Shown: positions 16,186 through 24,990, numbered from the stretch's first letter. The stretch: 64,000 nucleotides of DNA from Streptomyces violaceorubidus (GCF_000717995.1 NZ_JODM01000002.1:434001-498000); one strand, 5' to 3'. The notes: generated by a model not told the origin, from the sequence alone. Made by a program: numbers and translations.

Positions 16186-16659
16186 CTATGCCTTGCTGTG
16201 GGAGAAGAGTTTCAGGACCGGTACGCCGACCTTGTGCCGTGCCCGCGAGGCCCAGTCCCGGTGGAAGAACTCCTCCACGTAGTGCGGGTCGGTCAGGACG
16301 ATCACCTCGTCGGCGGCGATCTCCATGACCACGGCCTTGAGCTCGTCCAGCGGGTGGTCCTCGATCAGCCGGCCCTCTGCCTGGGCGCCGGACGCGCGCA
16401 GGGCCGTGAGCGACACCTCCAGGGCCCGCTCCCCGACGCTCTGCGCCTCCTGGCCCTCCGGGGTCTCCCCCTCGCGTACGGCGTCGTCGAGCTCGCCGAG
16501 CGCGACGTCGTCGATGGCCCGCAGCAGCCGGTCCGCCTGATCGCCGCGCGGCTGGAGCAGCACGTGGAAGCCGACCTGCTCGTCCCCGTGCAAGGTGGTG
16601 ACGAACTCCACGTCGGCGGACGTCAGGGCCTTCTCGATCATCAAAACGCTTGTGAACAC
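16186..16659 (-). CDS. Conserved actinobacterial protein of unknown function (UspA-like fold?)
   Basis: A 157-residue protein from GTG 16659 with a strong GAAGGAGAAGGGG region upstream. The sequence (LMIEKALTSADVEFVTTLHG, FHVLLQPRGDQADRLLRAID, then AVVMEIAADEVIVLTDPHYV and DWASRARHKVGVPVLKLFSH) suggests an alpha/beta nucleotide-binding-type fold like universal stress proteins: a predicted strand VIVLTDPHYVEE and a terminal VGVPVLKLF strand. Homologues are, as I recall, often labelled indole-3-glycerol phosphate synthase, but no TrpC catalytic motif is present. It lies 63 bp upstream of the murC start on the same strand. Function not assigned. Confidence 0.7.
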   Translation of the reverse strand: MFTSVLMIEKALTSADVEFVTTLHGDEQVGFHVLLQPRGDQADRLLRAIDDVALGELDDAVREGETPEGQEAQSVGERALEVSLTALRASGAQAEGRLIEDHPLDELKAVVMEIAADEVIVLTDPHYVEEFFHRDWASRARHKVGVPVLKLFSHSKA

Positions 16660-16876
16660 CAGGCGCCCCTTCTCCTTCGAGGGCCCGTGGGCCCACCCTC
16701 CGTGGGCCGTCTCCAGACCCTGCGGAAACCATCCTTCCCCGTGCTCGCACGGGTACTGCCGGAATCAGTGTGCCCGGCGCGGACTAAACGGAACGGAAGA
16801 TTCCGCCGATTCCCGGATGTGCGGTAACGACCGAACGCCTGTCCGGTCGCCGCCGCCACACCTGCCCGGGATCGCC

Positions 16877-17680
16877 CTAGTCACGCCGGTAACGACTGAA
16901 GAGGAAACCTTCCTCCTCCAAGAGGGACGCCAGTACGAACCGCCGCGGCACCTCGACCGCCGGTCCGCCCGCGATCCGCTGCGCGTCCCCCGCCGTCAGC
17001 ATCGGGGAGACGGTCAGGCACAGCTCGTCGAGCACACCGGCCGTGACGAACTGCCCCAGCAGCCGTGGACCGCCCTCGGTGAGCAGCCGGGTGTGCCCCA
17101 GCTCCGCGAGCGCCCCGAGGGCCCGTGCCGGGTCCACACCGACGCCGTCACCCGCGATCACCACCCGGGCCCCGGCCCGCTCGGCGGCCGCGATCCGGTC
17201 CGGGGCCGCGGCGGCACCGGTCAGGACCAGGGTGGGCACGAGCGGGGAGGTGAACAGCGGCAGGGAGAAGTCCAGCTCCAGACTCGCGCTGACCACCGCG
17301 ATCGCCGGCACGGGCCCCTGACCGGCCGACCGCCGCGCCTCGGCGAGCTCCGCCCGCGCCCGGGCCGGCCGGTACCCCTCCTGCCGTACGGTCTCGGCCC
17401 CGGCGATCACCACGTCCGCGAGGGCGCGCAGGGTGCCGAAGACGCGCATGTCGGCCGCGCTGGAAATGGGCTGGGAGCGGCCGTCGTGCTGGGCGGCGCC
17501 GTCGAGGGTGGAGACCATGTTGGCCCGCAGCCAGGTCCGAGGGGGCCCGTCCGGCTCGGGGTACGCGTAGGCGGCGGCCAGCTCGGCCAGGCTCCACTCC
17601 CGATCGGTCTCGGCGCCGCCCGGGCCGACGGCCGGATCGGTCGCGGGGGGCGCGGGGGGCACGGGGAACAGGCGTCGCAT
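16877..17680 (-). CDS. RibD C-terminal-type pyrimidine reductase family protein
   Basis: A 267-residue protein of the RibD C-terminal/dihydrofolate-reductase-like family. Diagnostic parts are WLRANMVSTLDGAAQHDGRS (substrate/NADPH region), DVVIAGAETVRQEGYRPAR, and the C-terminal LLTEGGPRLLGQFVTAGVLDELCLTVSP motif typical of the reductase domain. There is no deaminase domain, so this is a stand-alone reductase, which may act in riboflavin-like or other pteridine/pyrimidine reductions; the substrate cannot be told. ATG 17680 is chosen because it precedes the family-like N-terminus; its ribosome site is weak and the frame is open upstream. Divergent from zapE over about 120 bp. Confidence 0.85.
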   Translation of the reverse strand: MRRLFPVPPAPPATDPAVGPGGAETDREWSLAELAAAYAYPEPDGPPRTWLRANMVSTLDGAAQHDGRSQPISSAADMRVFGTLRALADVVIAGAETVRQEGYRPARARAELAEARRSAGQGPVPAIAVVSASLELDFSLPLFTSPLVPTLVLTGAAAAPDRIAAAERAGARVVIAGDGVGVDPARALGALAELGHTRLLTEGGPRLLGQFVTAGVLDELCLTVSPMLTAGDAQRIAGGPAVEVPRRFVLASLLEEEGFLFSRYRRD

Positions 17681-17801
17681 GGGGTGCAGTGTTCCACGCA
17701 CCCGCCACCCCAACCGCGCAGGCCGACGCCCCGACGACCGCCTCGCACCCCGCCCGCCCGCCGCCCCGGCGACGACGGGGCCCCGCGGGGAGGCCCTACC
17801 A

Positions 17802-18923
17802 TTGAGTACCGTGTCGTCCTCCTCCCCCGCCCCCGTTCCCGCGCCGATAACCGGGACGGCTCCGGCCACGGTCTCCCTGTGCGCCCGCGAGCCCCGTGTC
17901 CCCGCGGACCGTCTGGTCGCCGAGATGGTGCCCCCGCCCCGTTTCGACTCCGTCCGCTTCGGCACCTACGTCCCGGACCCGAACCAGCCCAGCCAGAGCG
18001 AGGCCGTACGGGTCCTGGAGGACTTCGCGGGCGCACTGGGCGAGGTGTCCGGCGCGGCGGGCGGCAGGCGCGGGTTCTTCGGGCTGGGCCGCGGCAGGGC
18101 ACCGAAGGCCCCGGCGGGACCGCGCGGCGTGTACCTCGACGGCGGCTACGGCGTCGGCAAGACCCACCTGCTGGCCTCCCTGTGGCATGCCACCCCCGCC
18201 GAGCCCTCCCGCAAGGCCTTCGGCACCTTCGTGGAGCTGACCAACCTCGTCGGCGCCCTCGGCTTCCAGCAGACCGTGCGGACCCTGTCCGGGCACCGTC
18301 TGCTGTGCATCGACGAGTTCGAACTGGACGACCCCGGCGACACCGTCCTCGTCTCCAGCCTGCTCGCCCGGCTCGTGGAGGCCGGGGTGGCGCTCGCCGC
18401 CACCTCCAACACGCTGCCGGGCAAGCTCGGCGAGGGCCGGTTCGCGGCGGCCGACTTCCTGCGGGAGATCCAGAGCCTGTCCGCCCACTTCCGCGCCCTG
18501 CGCATCGACGGCGAGGACTACCGCCACCGCGGTCTGCCCGAGGCCCCGGCGCCCTACTCCGACGAGCAGGTGACCCGTGCGGCGCGGGCCACCGAGGGAG
18601 CGTCCCTGGACGACTTCCCCGCCCTCCTCGACCACCTCGCCCGCGTCCACCCCAGCCGCTACGGGGCCCTGACCGACGGTCTGACCGCCGTGTGCCTCAC
18701 CGGGGTGCGCCCGGTGCCGGACCAGTCGACGGCGCTCAGGCTCGTGGTGCTCGCGGACCGGCTCTACGACCGCGAGGTGCCCGTCCTGGCCTCCGGACTG
18801 CCCTTCGACCGGCTGTTCAGCGAGGAGATGCTGAAGGGCGGGTACCGCAAGAAGTACTTCCGGGCGATCTCCCGGCTCACCGCGCTGGCCCGGGACGCCG
18901 GGAGCCTGGTCGACACGCCCTGA
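17802..18923 (+). CDS. zapE: ZapE/AFG1-like AAA+ ATPase
   Basis: A 373-residue P-loop ATPase of the AFG1/LACE1/ZapE family, cell-division-associated in E. coli and involved in mitochondrial protein quality control in eukaryotes. Family marks are FDSVRFGTYVPDPNQPSQSE, the P-loop GGYGVGKTHL near residue 114, Walker B LLCIDEFELDDPGD, the sensor region ATSNTLPGKLGEGRF and the C-terminal LPFDRLFSEEMLKGGYRKKY. Start choice: TTG at 17802 has GGGGAGG eight bases upstream, better than the GTG at 17811, which is 17 bases away from that site. An inverted repeat at 18986-19019 lies about 60 bp after the stop. Confidence 0.88.
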   Translation: MSTVSSSSPAPVPAPITGTAPATVSLCAREPRVPADRLVAEMVPPPRFDSVRFGTYVPDPNQPSQSEAVRVLEDFAGALGEVSGAAGGRRGFFGLGRGRAPKAPAGPRGVYLDGGYGVGKTHLLASLWHATPAEPSRKAFGTFVELTNLVGALGFQQTVRTLSGHRLLCIDEFELDDPGDTVLVSSLLARLVEAGVALAATSNTLPGKLGEGRFAAADFLREIQSLSAHFRALRIDGEDYRHRGLPEAPAPYSDEQVTRAARATEGASLDDFPALLDHLARVHPSRYGALTDGLTAVCLTGVRPVPDQSTALRLVVLADRLYDREVPVLASGLPFDRLFSEEMLKGGYRKKYFRAISRLTALARDAGSLVDTP

Positions 18924-18985
18924 GAGGACGGTCGGTTCCCGCCACGCACCCGCCATTTCGAGGCTCTCTCGGCCCCGTAACGTCC

Positions 18986-19064
18986 CGTTGACCCTGCAAA
19001 CTCCTTCGCAGGGTCAACGTGCTTCTTGACCGTGCATTGACCCTGCTTTTGCCGGGCTTTGACC
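18986..19064. promoter_or_regulatory. Inverted repeat plus iterated TTGACC elements
   Basis: A 12-bp perfect inverted repeat (CGTTGACCCTGC at 18986-18997 and GCAGGGTCAACG at 19008-19019) has a 10-base spacer. The hexamer TTGACC is present in the left arm (18988-18993) and recurs at 19026-19031, 19037-19042 and 19059-19064. It could be a terminator for zapE or an operator for the secreted-protein gene at 19112. I see no well-spaced -10 element for any of the TTGACC hexamers. Confidence 0.5.
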
Positions 19065-19111
19065 TGTTCCCCGGCATATACCAGCGACAGGAACTGCCTG
19101 GAGGGGGCCGC

Positions 19112-19510
19112 GTGTACCGACGTACGGCGGCCCGGGCCGTGGTCGCGCTCCTCGCCCCCGTCCTGTTCGCACTCCAGTTCTTCGCTCCCACCGCTTCCTT
19201 CGCATCCGCGCATACGAGCGGTGATGCCGTGGCCCACGCCCGCCCCGGAAGCGTCCCCTCCAGCACTGCGCCGTACGAGGAGACCGCCACCTGCCGCGAG
19301 GACGGCCGACCGGGCGAGCCGACCACCGCGCCGCGCGACCGCCACCGCACCACCGCCGCGCCCCAGTCCGGCACCCCCCCCGGGCACCCGTTGGCGCGGC
19401 AGGCCAGCCCGCAGGCGCCCGGCTCCGTCACGTCCGGCCGTGCCACCGAGCATCGGCCGAGATCCACGACGGACCACGCCCCCGAGGCACTCCAGGTCTT
19501 CCGCTGCTGA
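19112..19510 (+). CDS. Hypothetical secreted, low-complexity protein
   Basis: A 132-residue protein from GTG 19112, with a clear GGAGGGGG site upstream. It begins MYRRTAARAVVALLAPVLF, continues ALQFFAPTASFASAHTS, which is a Sec-type signal peptide with a likely cleavage after FAS. The mature part is low-complexity, rich in Thr, Pro, Ser, Arg and His, has two cysteines (ATCRED and the final residue of QVFRC) and no recognisable domain. The next gene, 80 bp downstream, is a carbonic anhydrase/SulP remnant, so it may be a relic of that locus. Function unknown. Confidence 0.65.
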   Translation: MYRRTAARAVVALLAPVLFALQFFAPTASFASAHTSGDAVAHARPGSVPSSTAPYEETATCREDGRPGEPTTAPRDRHRTTAAPQSGTPPGHPLARQASPQAPGSVTSGRATEHRPRSTTDHAPEALQVFRC

Positions 19511-19590
19511 CGGGACCACCGGCACAACCCCCACCTCTGCCCCACCCGTCCGACGCGCACCCCACCGCGCGCCAGGAGGAATACCGCATC

Positions 19591-20025
19591 ATGCAGCCCC
19601 TCATCGACAACGCCCGCACGTTCGGACAGCGCCCTGAGGAGTTCGCCGGGCACGCCGAAGGCCAGTCGCCCGAAGTCCTGTTCATCACCTGCTCCGACTC
19701 CCGGGTCGTACCGGCCCTGATCACCGGCGCCCGGCCCGGCCGGCTCTTCGAGCTGGAGGCCTCGCACCTCGGGCTGGAGATCGTCGACAAGGGCGCGGGC
19801 CCCGTCCAGGCCCACCTGACCGGCAACGCGACCTTCCTGCGGCTCCCGAAGATCCTGGAGGGCCTGGAGGCGCTGCCGCGGGACCGCCCGGTCGAGCTGG
19901 ACCTGTCCGGGCTGCACCACCTGGACCACGCCTGCCGCACGGCCCTGGAGAACTGGGCCGAACGGCACAGCGCCACCGGCTCGGACCCGGTGAAGGTCAC
20001 GAAGCCGGAGAAGGCGGGGGTGTAG
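19591..20025 (+). pseudogene. Chimeric remnant: carbonic anhydrase N-terminus fused to SulP STAS C-terminus
   Basis: The frame is open (144 residues, ATG 19591, AGGAGG-type site). Residues 1-52 (MQPLIDNARTFGQRPEEFAG, SPEVLFITCSDSRVVPALIT, GRLFEL) match the N-terminus of a beta-carbonic anhydrase with the first zinc cysteine and the Asp-Arg dyad (CSDSR). From about residue 55 the sequence switches to the C-terminal STAS domain of a SulP anion transporter (VQAHLTGNATFLRLPKILEG, VELDLSGLHHLDHACRTALE). The carbonic anhydrase His/Cys zinc ligands (HxxC) and all SulP membrane helices are missing. The simplest reading is an in-frame deletion joining two adjacent genes, one for each family. Carbonic anhydrase activity is not expected. 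Confidence 0.7.
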
Positions 20026-20046
20026 CAGGCCGGCGCACAGCGGGAA

Positions 20047-20090
20047 GCCCGCCGCCGGTCCCGGGCATGGCCCCGGGACCGGCGGCGGGC
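20047..20090. terminator. Strong GC hairpin terminator
   Basis: A perfect 19-bp stem (left arm 20047-20065, right arm 20072-20090) with a 6-base loop lies 22 bp after the chimeric gene's stop. No T-run follows, as is usual for Streptomyces terminators. It separates this remnant from the SPFH gene at 20140. Confidence 0.8.
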
Positions 20091-20139
20091 CTATCGTGAC
20101 AGAAAGGGTGAAAACCGTCCTCCGAGTGAGGAGGCCGCC

Positions 20140-20928
20140 ATGGTCCAGGAGCTTCTGACCGCGGTTGCCGCCGTCGGCAGCGCGGGCGTCCTCTACGTCG
20201 CCGCGGCGGCGCGGGTCGTCCGGCAGTACGAACGCGGGGTGGTCTTCCGGCTCGGACGGCTCGCGGGTGAGGAGCGCGGCCCCGGCTTCACGATGATCGT
20301 GCCGTTCGTGGACCGGCTGCACAAGGTGAACCTGCAGATCGTCACGCTGCCCGTGCCCGCTCAGGAGGGCATCACCCGCGACAACGTCACCGTGCGGGTG
20401 GACGCGGTCGTGTACTTCAAGGTCGTCGACGCGGCCAACGCCCTGGTCCGGGTCGAGGACTACCGGTTCGCCGTCTCGCAGATGGCGCAGACCTCGCTGC
20501 GCTCCATCATCGGCAAGAGCGACCTGGACGACCTGCTGTCCGACCGGGAGAAGCTGAACCAGGGGCTGGAGCTGATGATCGACAGCCCCGCGGTCGGCTG
20601 GGGCGTGCAGATCGACCGGGTGGAGATCAAGGACGTCTCGCTGCCGGACACCATGAAGCGCTCGATGGCCCGCCAGGCCGAGGCCGACCGGGAGCGGCGC
20701 GCCCGGGTGATCAACGCGGACGCCGAGTTGCAGGCGTCGAAGGTGCTCGCGGAGGCGGCCCGGCAGATGTCCGAGACGCCCGCGGCCCTGCAACTGCGGC
20801 TGCTCCAGACGGTCGTGGCGGTGGCCGCCGAGAAGAACTCCACCCTGGTGCTGCCCTTCCCCGTGGAGCTGCTGCGGTTCCTGGAGAAGGCGCAGGAGCA
20901 CCAGGTCGAGCACCCGGTCGAGCGGTGA
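20140..20928 (+). CDS. SPFH/band-7 (slipin-type) membrane protein
   Basis: A 262-residue stomatin/slipin-family protein. A single N-terminal hydrophobic segment (VQELLTAVAAVGSAGVLYVA) anchors it. The SPFH domain follows with VRQYERGVVFRLGRL, ERGPGFTMIVPFVDRLHKVN, ITRDNVTVRVDAVVYFKV and the LRSIIGKSDLDDLLSDRE segment. The C-terminal part is helical and charged (RQAEADRERRARVINADAEL), the oligomerisation coiled coil, followed by LPFPVELLRFLEKAQ. These proteins form membrane microdomain scaffolds and often pair with an NfeD protease, which is not found here. Single-gene unit downstream of a terminator. Confidence 0.9.
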   Translation: MVQELLTAVAAVGSAGVLYVAAAARVVRQYERGVVFRLGRLAGEERGPGFTMIVPFVDRLHKVNLQIVTLPVPAQEGITRDNVTVRVDAVVYFKVVDAANALVRVEDYRFAVSQMAQTSLRSIIGKSDLDDLLSDREKLNQGLELMIDSPAVGWGVQIDRVEIKDVSLPDTMKRSMARQAEADRERRARVINADAELQASKVLAEAARQMSETPAALQLRLLQTVVAVAAEKNSTLVLPFPVELLRFLEKAQEHQVEHPVER

Positions 20929-21016
20929 CACGAGCGACACGCGTGGTTCCCGGGACTCCTGACAGGTGATAGACACGGCGGGTCACAGTCCTGTCCGCCA
21001 GCAGGAAGGTTTCCCC

Positions 21017-22399
21017 ATGTCCACGTCCCACAGCGCGGCGACCCGCCGCCAGGTGCTCGCCCGTACCGGAGCCCTGGGCGCAGGCATCGCCTTCACCGGC
21101 GCCCTGTCCGAACTCTTCGCCGGCACCGCCGCCGCCCAGTCCCTGGGCCACACCGGCTACGGCCCGCTGGTCCCCGACCCCGACGGCCTGCTGGATCTGC
21201 CCGAGGGCTTCCGCTACCGGGTGCTCTCCCGCGAGGGGGACCGGCTGCGTTCCGGGGAGGGCCCGGTGCCGTCCAACCACGACGGGATGTCCGCCTTCCC
21301 GGGCAGACACGGTCGCACCCACCTCGTCCGCAACCACGAGAACCGCGCCAACGGCCGCGTCCCGGTCCCGACCGTCGAGGGCCTGACGTACGACCCGCAG
21401 GGCAAGGGCGGCTGTACGGCGCTGGAGCTGGACTCCCACAACCGCGTCCTGTCCGAGCGGGTCGCCATCGCCGGCACGGCCGTCAACTGCGCGGGCGGGC
21501 CCACGCCCTGGCACACGTGGCTGACCTGCGAGGAGACCGAGGACCGGGCCGGGACCAACGGCTACACCAAGGACCACGGCTTCATCTTCGAGGTCGACCC
21601 GGTCGACCCGCACCGCACCGGAGCGGTGCCGCTGACCGCGATGGGCCGCTTCCAGCACGAGGCGATCGCCGTGGACCCCGGGCGCGGTGTCGTGTACGAG
21701 ACGGAGGACGCCTTCGAGCGGCCGTTCGGCCTCTTCTACCGCTTCCTTCCCGTAAAGCCGCTGGGCGGCCGGGGCTCGCTGCGGGCGGGCGGCAGGCTCC
21801 AGGCCATGCGCGTGCCCGGCGTGCCCGACCTGTCCTCGATCCAGGAGACCGGCGCCCACTTCGACGGCATCGAGTGGGTGGACGTGCCCGACCCGCTGGC
21901 CGACGGGACGCCCATCCGCTTCCAGGACTTCGGCCGGGGCGGCATCACCCACGCCCAGAAGCTGGAGGGCTGCTACTGGGGCGGGCGGAGCGTGTACTTC
22001 GTGTCGTCCTTCGCGCACAGCGCCGAGGGCTCGGCCGCCGACCACTTCGGCCAGATCTGGCGCTACGACCCCGAGCGGCGCCGGCTCACCCTGGTGATCG
22101 TCTTCGGTCCGGACACCGACGTGCGACTGCCGGGCGAGTCCCCCGACAACATCTGCCTCGCCCCCAGCGGCGGCCTCATGGTCTGCGAGGACGGCAACGG
22201 CGCGCAGCACGTCTTCGGCGTGACCCGGCGCGGCGAGGTGTACGCCATGGCCCGCGGCGCGCAGAACATCGGCACCGAGGAGGAACCCGAGTGGGGTGAG
22301 TTCGCCGGTGTCACCTTCTCCCCCGACGGCGACACGATGTACGTCAACTGCTACACGCCCGGCACCACCTTCGCGGTGACGGGGCCCTGGCGCAGGTAG
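21017..22399 (+). CDS. PhoX-like (DUF839) Tat-exported phosphatase family protein
   Basis: A 460-residue protein from ATG 21017 (GGAAGG seven bases upstream). The N-terminus has a twin-arginine signal (TRRQVLARTGALGAGIAF, Arg10-Arg11) ending near GTAAAQS. The mature part matches the DUF839/PhoX family: SNHDGMSAFPGRHGRTHLVRNHE, WLTCEETEDR, RFQHEAIAVDPGRGVVYETE and ESPDNICLAPSGGLMVCEDG. PhoX is a calcium/iron-dependent alkaline phosphatase of beta-propeller type; the Glu, His and Asp residues in these motifs are the expected metal ligands. The family also includes proteins of unknown activity, so phosphatase activity is likely but not certain. No PHO box was recognised upstream. Confidence 0.85.
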   Translation: MSTSHSAATRRQVLARTGALGAGIAFTGALSELFAGTAAAQSLGHTGYGPLVPDPDGLLDLPEGFRYRVLSREGDRLRSGEGPVPSNHDGMSAFPGRHGRTHLVRNHENRANGRVPVPTVEGLTYDPQGKGGCTALELDSHNRVLSERVAIAGTAVNCAGGPTPWHTWLTCEETEDRAGTNGYTKDHGFIFEVDPVDPHRTGAVPLTAMGRFQHEAIAVDPGRGVVYETEDAFERPFGLFYRFLPVKPLGGRGSLRAGGRLQAMRVPGVPDLSSIQETGAHFDGIEWVDVPDPLADGTPIRFQDFGRGGITHAQKLEGCYWGGRSVYFVSSFAHSAEGSAADHFGQIWRYDPERRRLTLVIVFGPDTDVRLPGESPDNICLAPSGGLMVCEDGNGAQHVFGVTRRGEVYAMARGAQNIGTEEEPEWGEFAGVTFSPDGDTMYVNCYTPGTTFAVTGPWRR

Positions 22400-22470
22400 C
22401 GGCGGCCGGGCCCCGGGGCGGGGCGCACCGTGGGGTCACTGAAGCCGCGGCCACGGGGTACCCGGGCCGC

Positions 22471-23994
22471 ATGACTCGGAACGTGCAGGTCAACGGCTCG
22501 TACTGGCTTCAGACGGCACCGGGCGGTGCGCCCCGTCCCGCGCTCGCGGAGGATCTCGACGTCGACGTCGCCGTGATCGGCGCCGGCGTCGCGGGGCTCA
22601 GCACCGCCTGGGAGCTGGCGCGGGCCGGGCGGAGCGTGGCGGTCCTGGAGGCCGGGCGGGTCGCCGCCGGTGTCACCGGCCACACCAGCGCCAAGCTGAC
22701 CGCCCAGCACACCCTGGTCTACGACAAGCTGCGCCGCACCCGCGGCCCCGAGGGTGCCCGCCTGTACGCCCGCTCGCAGTCCGAGGCGATCGAGCGCGCC
22801 GCCGGGATCGTCGCCGAGCTGGGCATCGACTGCGACTGGGAGACGCGCGACGCGTACACCTACGTCCGCGACCCGGGCCGCGTAGAGGAGGTACGGGCGG
22901 AGGCCGCCGCCGCGAAGGAGGCGGGGCTGCCGGCGTCGTTCGTGACCGAGACCGGGCTGCCGTTCCCGGTGGCGGGCGCCGTGAGGGTGACCGGACAGGC
23001 CCAGTTCCACCCGCTCAAGTATCTGCGGGCCCTCGCCGCGGACCTGGAGGCGCACGGCGGGCGGATCTTCGAGGACACCGTCGTCCAGGGCCTGGACGAG
23101 GGCGAGCCGTGCCGGGTGAGGACCGGGGCGGGAGCGACGGTCACCGCCCGGGACGTCGTGGTCGCCACGCACTACCCGATCTTCGACCGGGCGCTGCTCT
23201 TCGCCCGTCTCTCCCCGCGCCGTGAGCTGGTCGTCGCCGGAACCGTCGAGGCGGACCGCGACGTCGACGGCATGTACATCACGCCGGAGGAGAACACCCG
23301 CTCGGTGCGTACGGCGCCCCTGGACGAGGCGGGCCGCCGTCTGCTGGTCGTCACCGGCGAGCACTTCACGCCGGGCACGGGCGACACGCGTGAGCGCTTC
23401 GAGCGCCTGGCCTCCTGGGCGGACGAGCACTTCCCCGGCGTCGAGCGCACCCACGCCTGGGCCACGCAGGACATCGACCCCACCGACACCGTGCCGATGG
23501 CCGGACCGCTGCACCCGGGCGCGCACCACACCTACGTCGCCACCGGCTTCGGCGGCTGGGGACTGAGCGGCGGCATGATGGCGGGCCGGCTGCTCACCGC
23601 GCAGATCACCGGCGAGGAGTGCGCCTGGAGCGGGCTGTACGACCCGCGCCGGCTGCGCACGGCGGTGCGGGAGGCGCCGGCGCTGCTCAAGACGCAGGCC
23701 GAGGTGGCGCGGCACTTCGTCGGGGACCGGCTGCGGCCCGCGCCGCCGGTGGACGCGCTGCCGCCGGGCGAGGGCGCGGTGGTCCGGGCGGGCGGCGACC
23801 GGCTCGCGGTCTACCGGGACGAGGCCGGCGCCCTGCACGCCGTCTCGCCGCGCTGCACCCACCTCGGCTGCCTGGTCGACTTCAACGCGGCCGAGCGCGC
23901 CTGGGAGTGCCCCTGCCACGGCTCCCGCTTCGACACGGACGGCAAGGTGCTGGAGGGACCGGCGACGAAACCGCTGGAGCAGCGGGACATCTGA
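22471..23994 (+). CDS. DadA-type FAD oxidoreductase with C-terminal Rieske domain
   Basis: A 507-residue two-domain protein. Residues about 30-390 are a DAO-type flavoprotein: VDVAVIGAGVAGLSTAWELA (dinucleotide fold), GVTGHTSAKLTAQH, and a C-terminal FAD-contact region YVATGFGGWGLSGGMMAGRL. The last about 90 residues are a Rieske [2Fe-2S] domain with cluster ligands Cys462-x-His464 (CTHLGC) and Cys480-x-x-His483 (CPCHGSRF). The fusion suggests electron transfer between FAD and an iron-sulfur centre in a dehydrogenase of amine or amino-acid type; the substrate is unknown. It stands 72 bp downstream of the PhoX-like gene, same strand. Confidence 0.88.
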   Translation: MTRNVQVNGSYWLQTAPGGAPRPALAEDLDVDVAVIGAGVAGLSTAWELARAGRSVAVLEAGRVAAGVTGHTSAKLTAQHTLVYDKLRRTRGPEGARLYARSQSEAIERAAGIVAELGIDCDWETRDAYTYVRDPGRVEEVRAEAAAAKEAGLPASFVTETGLPFPVAGAVRVTGQAQFHPLKYLRALAADLEAHGGRIFEDTVVQGLDEGEPCRVRTGAGATVTARDVVVATHYPIFDRALLFARLSPRRELVVAGTVEADRDVDGMYITPEENTRSVRTAPLDEAGRRLLVVTGEHFTPGTGDTRERFERLASWADEHFPGVERTHAWATQDIDPTDTVPMAGPLHPGAHHTYVATGFGGWGLSGGMMAGRLLTAQITGEECAWSGLYDPRRLRTAVREAPALLKTQAEVARHFVGDRLRPAPPVDALPPGEGAVVRAGGDRLAVYRDEAGALHAVSPRCTHLGCLVDFNAAERAWECPCHGSRFDTDGKVLEGPATKPLEQRDI

Positions 23995-24099
23995 CACCGC
24001 ACTGCCCGACTCCGGGGGGCCTGGGCCGGGCGGGTGACGGGTCGGCACGCCACCCCTCATAGTCATACAAACCGACCATCCCACTCCTACGTTCGTACG

Positions 24100-24972
24100 G
24101 TGATCACTCTCGTACGACGCGCAGCCGCGCTCTGTGCCCTGGGCGCCGCCCTCGCCGCCTGTGGAACCACCGGGACCGAGCAGACCCCCCACCCCGCACC
24201 CTCGGCCCCCGCTCCGTCCCCGTCCTCCTCCGCGATGCCCACCCTCGCCCCCGGCCCGGCGGGCCTCACCCCCGTCTTCGAGCACGGCCCGCGCACGGAC
24301 GGCACGAAGGGCGGCGCACGGGACGGCAAGCCGGTCGCCCTCACCTTCGACGCCGACATGACCGCCGACCAGGGGCCGCGGGCGGCGGCGGGCGAACGGT
24401 TCGACAACCCCCGGCTGATCGCGACGCTGCGCAGGCTGAAGGTGCCGGCCACGGTGTTCATGACCGGCCGCTGGGCCGAGGAGTACCCGGACGAGGCCCG
24501 CTCCATCGGCCGGGACCCGCGGTTCGAGATCGCCAACCACTCCTACAGCCACTACGCCTACACCGACGACTGCTACGGCCTGCCGACCGTGTCCGAGGGC
24601 CGGATGCGCGCGGACCTGGAACGGGCGTACTCCGCGTTCGAGAAGGCCGGGGTGCCGAACCCGATGCCGTACTTCCGCTTCCCCGGCGGCTGCTACGACG
24701 AGGCGGCCCTCAAGGAGCTGTCGGCCACCGGGGTCACCGCCGTGCAGTGGGACGTGGTGAGCGGGGACGCCTTCGCCACGGACGCCGACGCGGTGACCCG
24801 GCAGGTGCTCGACGGGGTGCGGCCGGGGTCGGTCGTCGTCATGCACTGCACGCGCAGCGCCGCTCCGGTGACCGAGGAGGCGGTGCGGGCGGTGGTGCCC
24901 GAGCTGCGTCGCCGGGGCTACCGCTTCGTGAAGGTCTCGGAACTGATCGGCGCCGTGAACGGGCGCGGCTGA
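24100..24972 (+). CDS. Polysaccharide deacetylase (NodB-type) lipoprotein
   Basis: A 290-residue protein. GTG 24100 is preferred because it opens a lipoprotein signal (MITLVRRAAALCALGAALAA followed by Cys21); the frame continues upstream to 24034 without a better ribosome site. A Ser/Pro linker precedes the NodB domain: motif 1 is VALTFDADMTADQG (a variant TFD-A-D form), motif 2 is ANHSYSHYAYT with the two metal histidines, motif 3 is FRFPGGCYDE, and SVVVMHC lies near the end with the catalytic histidine. These enzymes remove acetyl groups from cell-wall or extracellular GlcNAc polymers. TFDADMT rather than TFDDGP suggests an extracellular wall-linked subfamily member. The substrate is not known. 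Confidence 0.87.
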   Translation: MITLVRRAAALCALGAALAACGTTGTEQTPHPAPSAPAPSPSSSAMPTLAPGPAGLTPVFEHGPRTDGTKGGARDGKPVALTFDADMTADQGPRAAAGERFDNPRLIATLRRLKVPATVFMTGRWAEEYPDEARSIGRDPRFEIANHSYSHYAYTDDCYGLPTVSEGRMRADLERAYSAFEKAGVPNPMPYFRFPGGCYDEAALKELSATGVTAVQWDVVSGDAFATDADAVTRQVLDGVRPGSVVVMHCTRSAAPVTEEAVRAVVPELRRRGYRFVKVSELIGAVNGRG

Positions 24973-24990
24973 CGGGCCTACGCTGGACCC

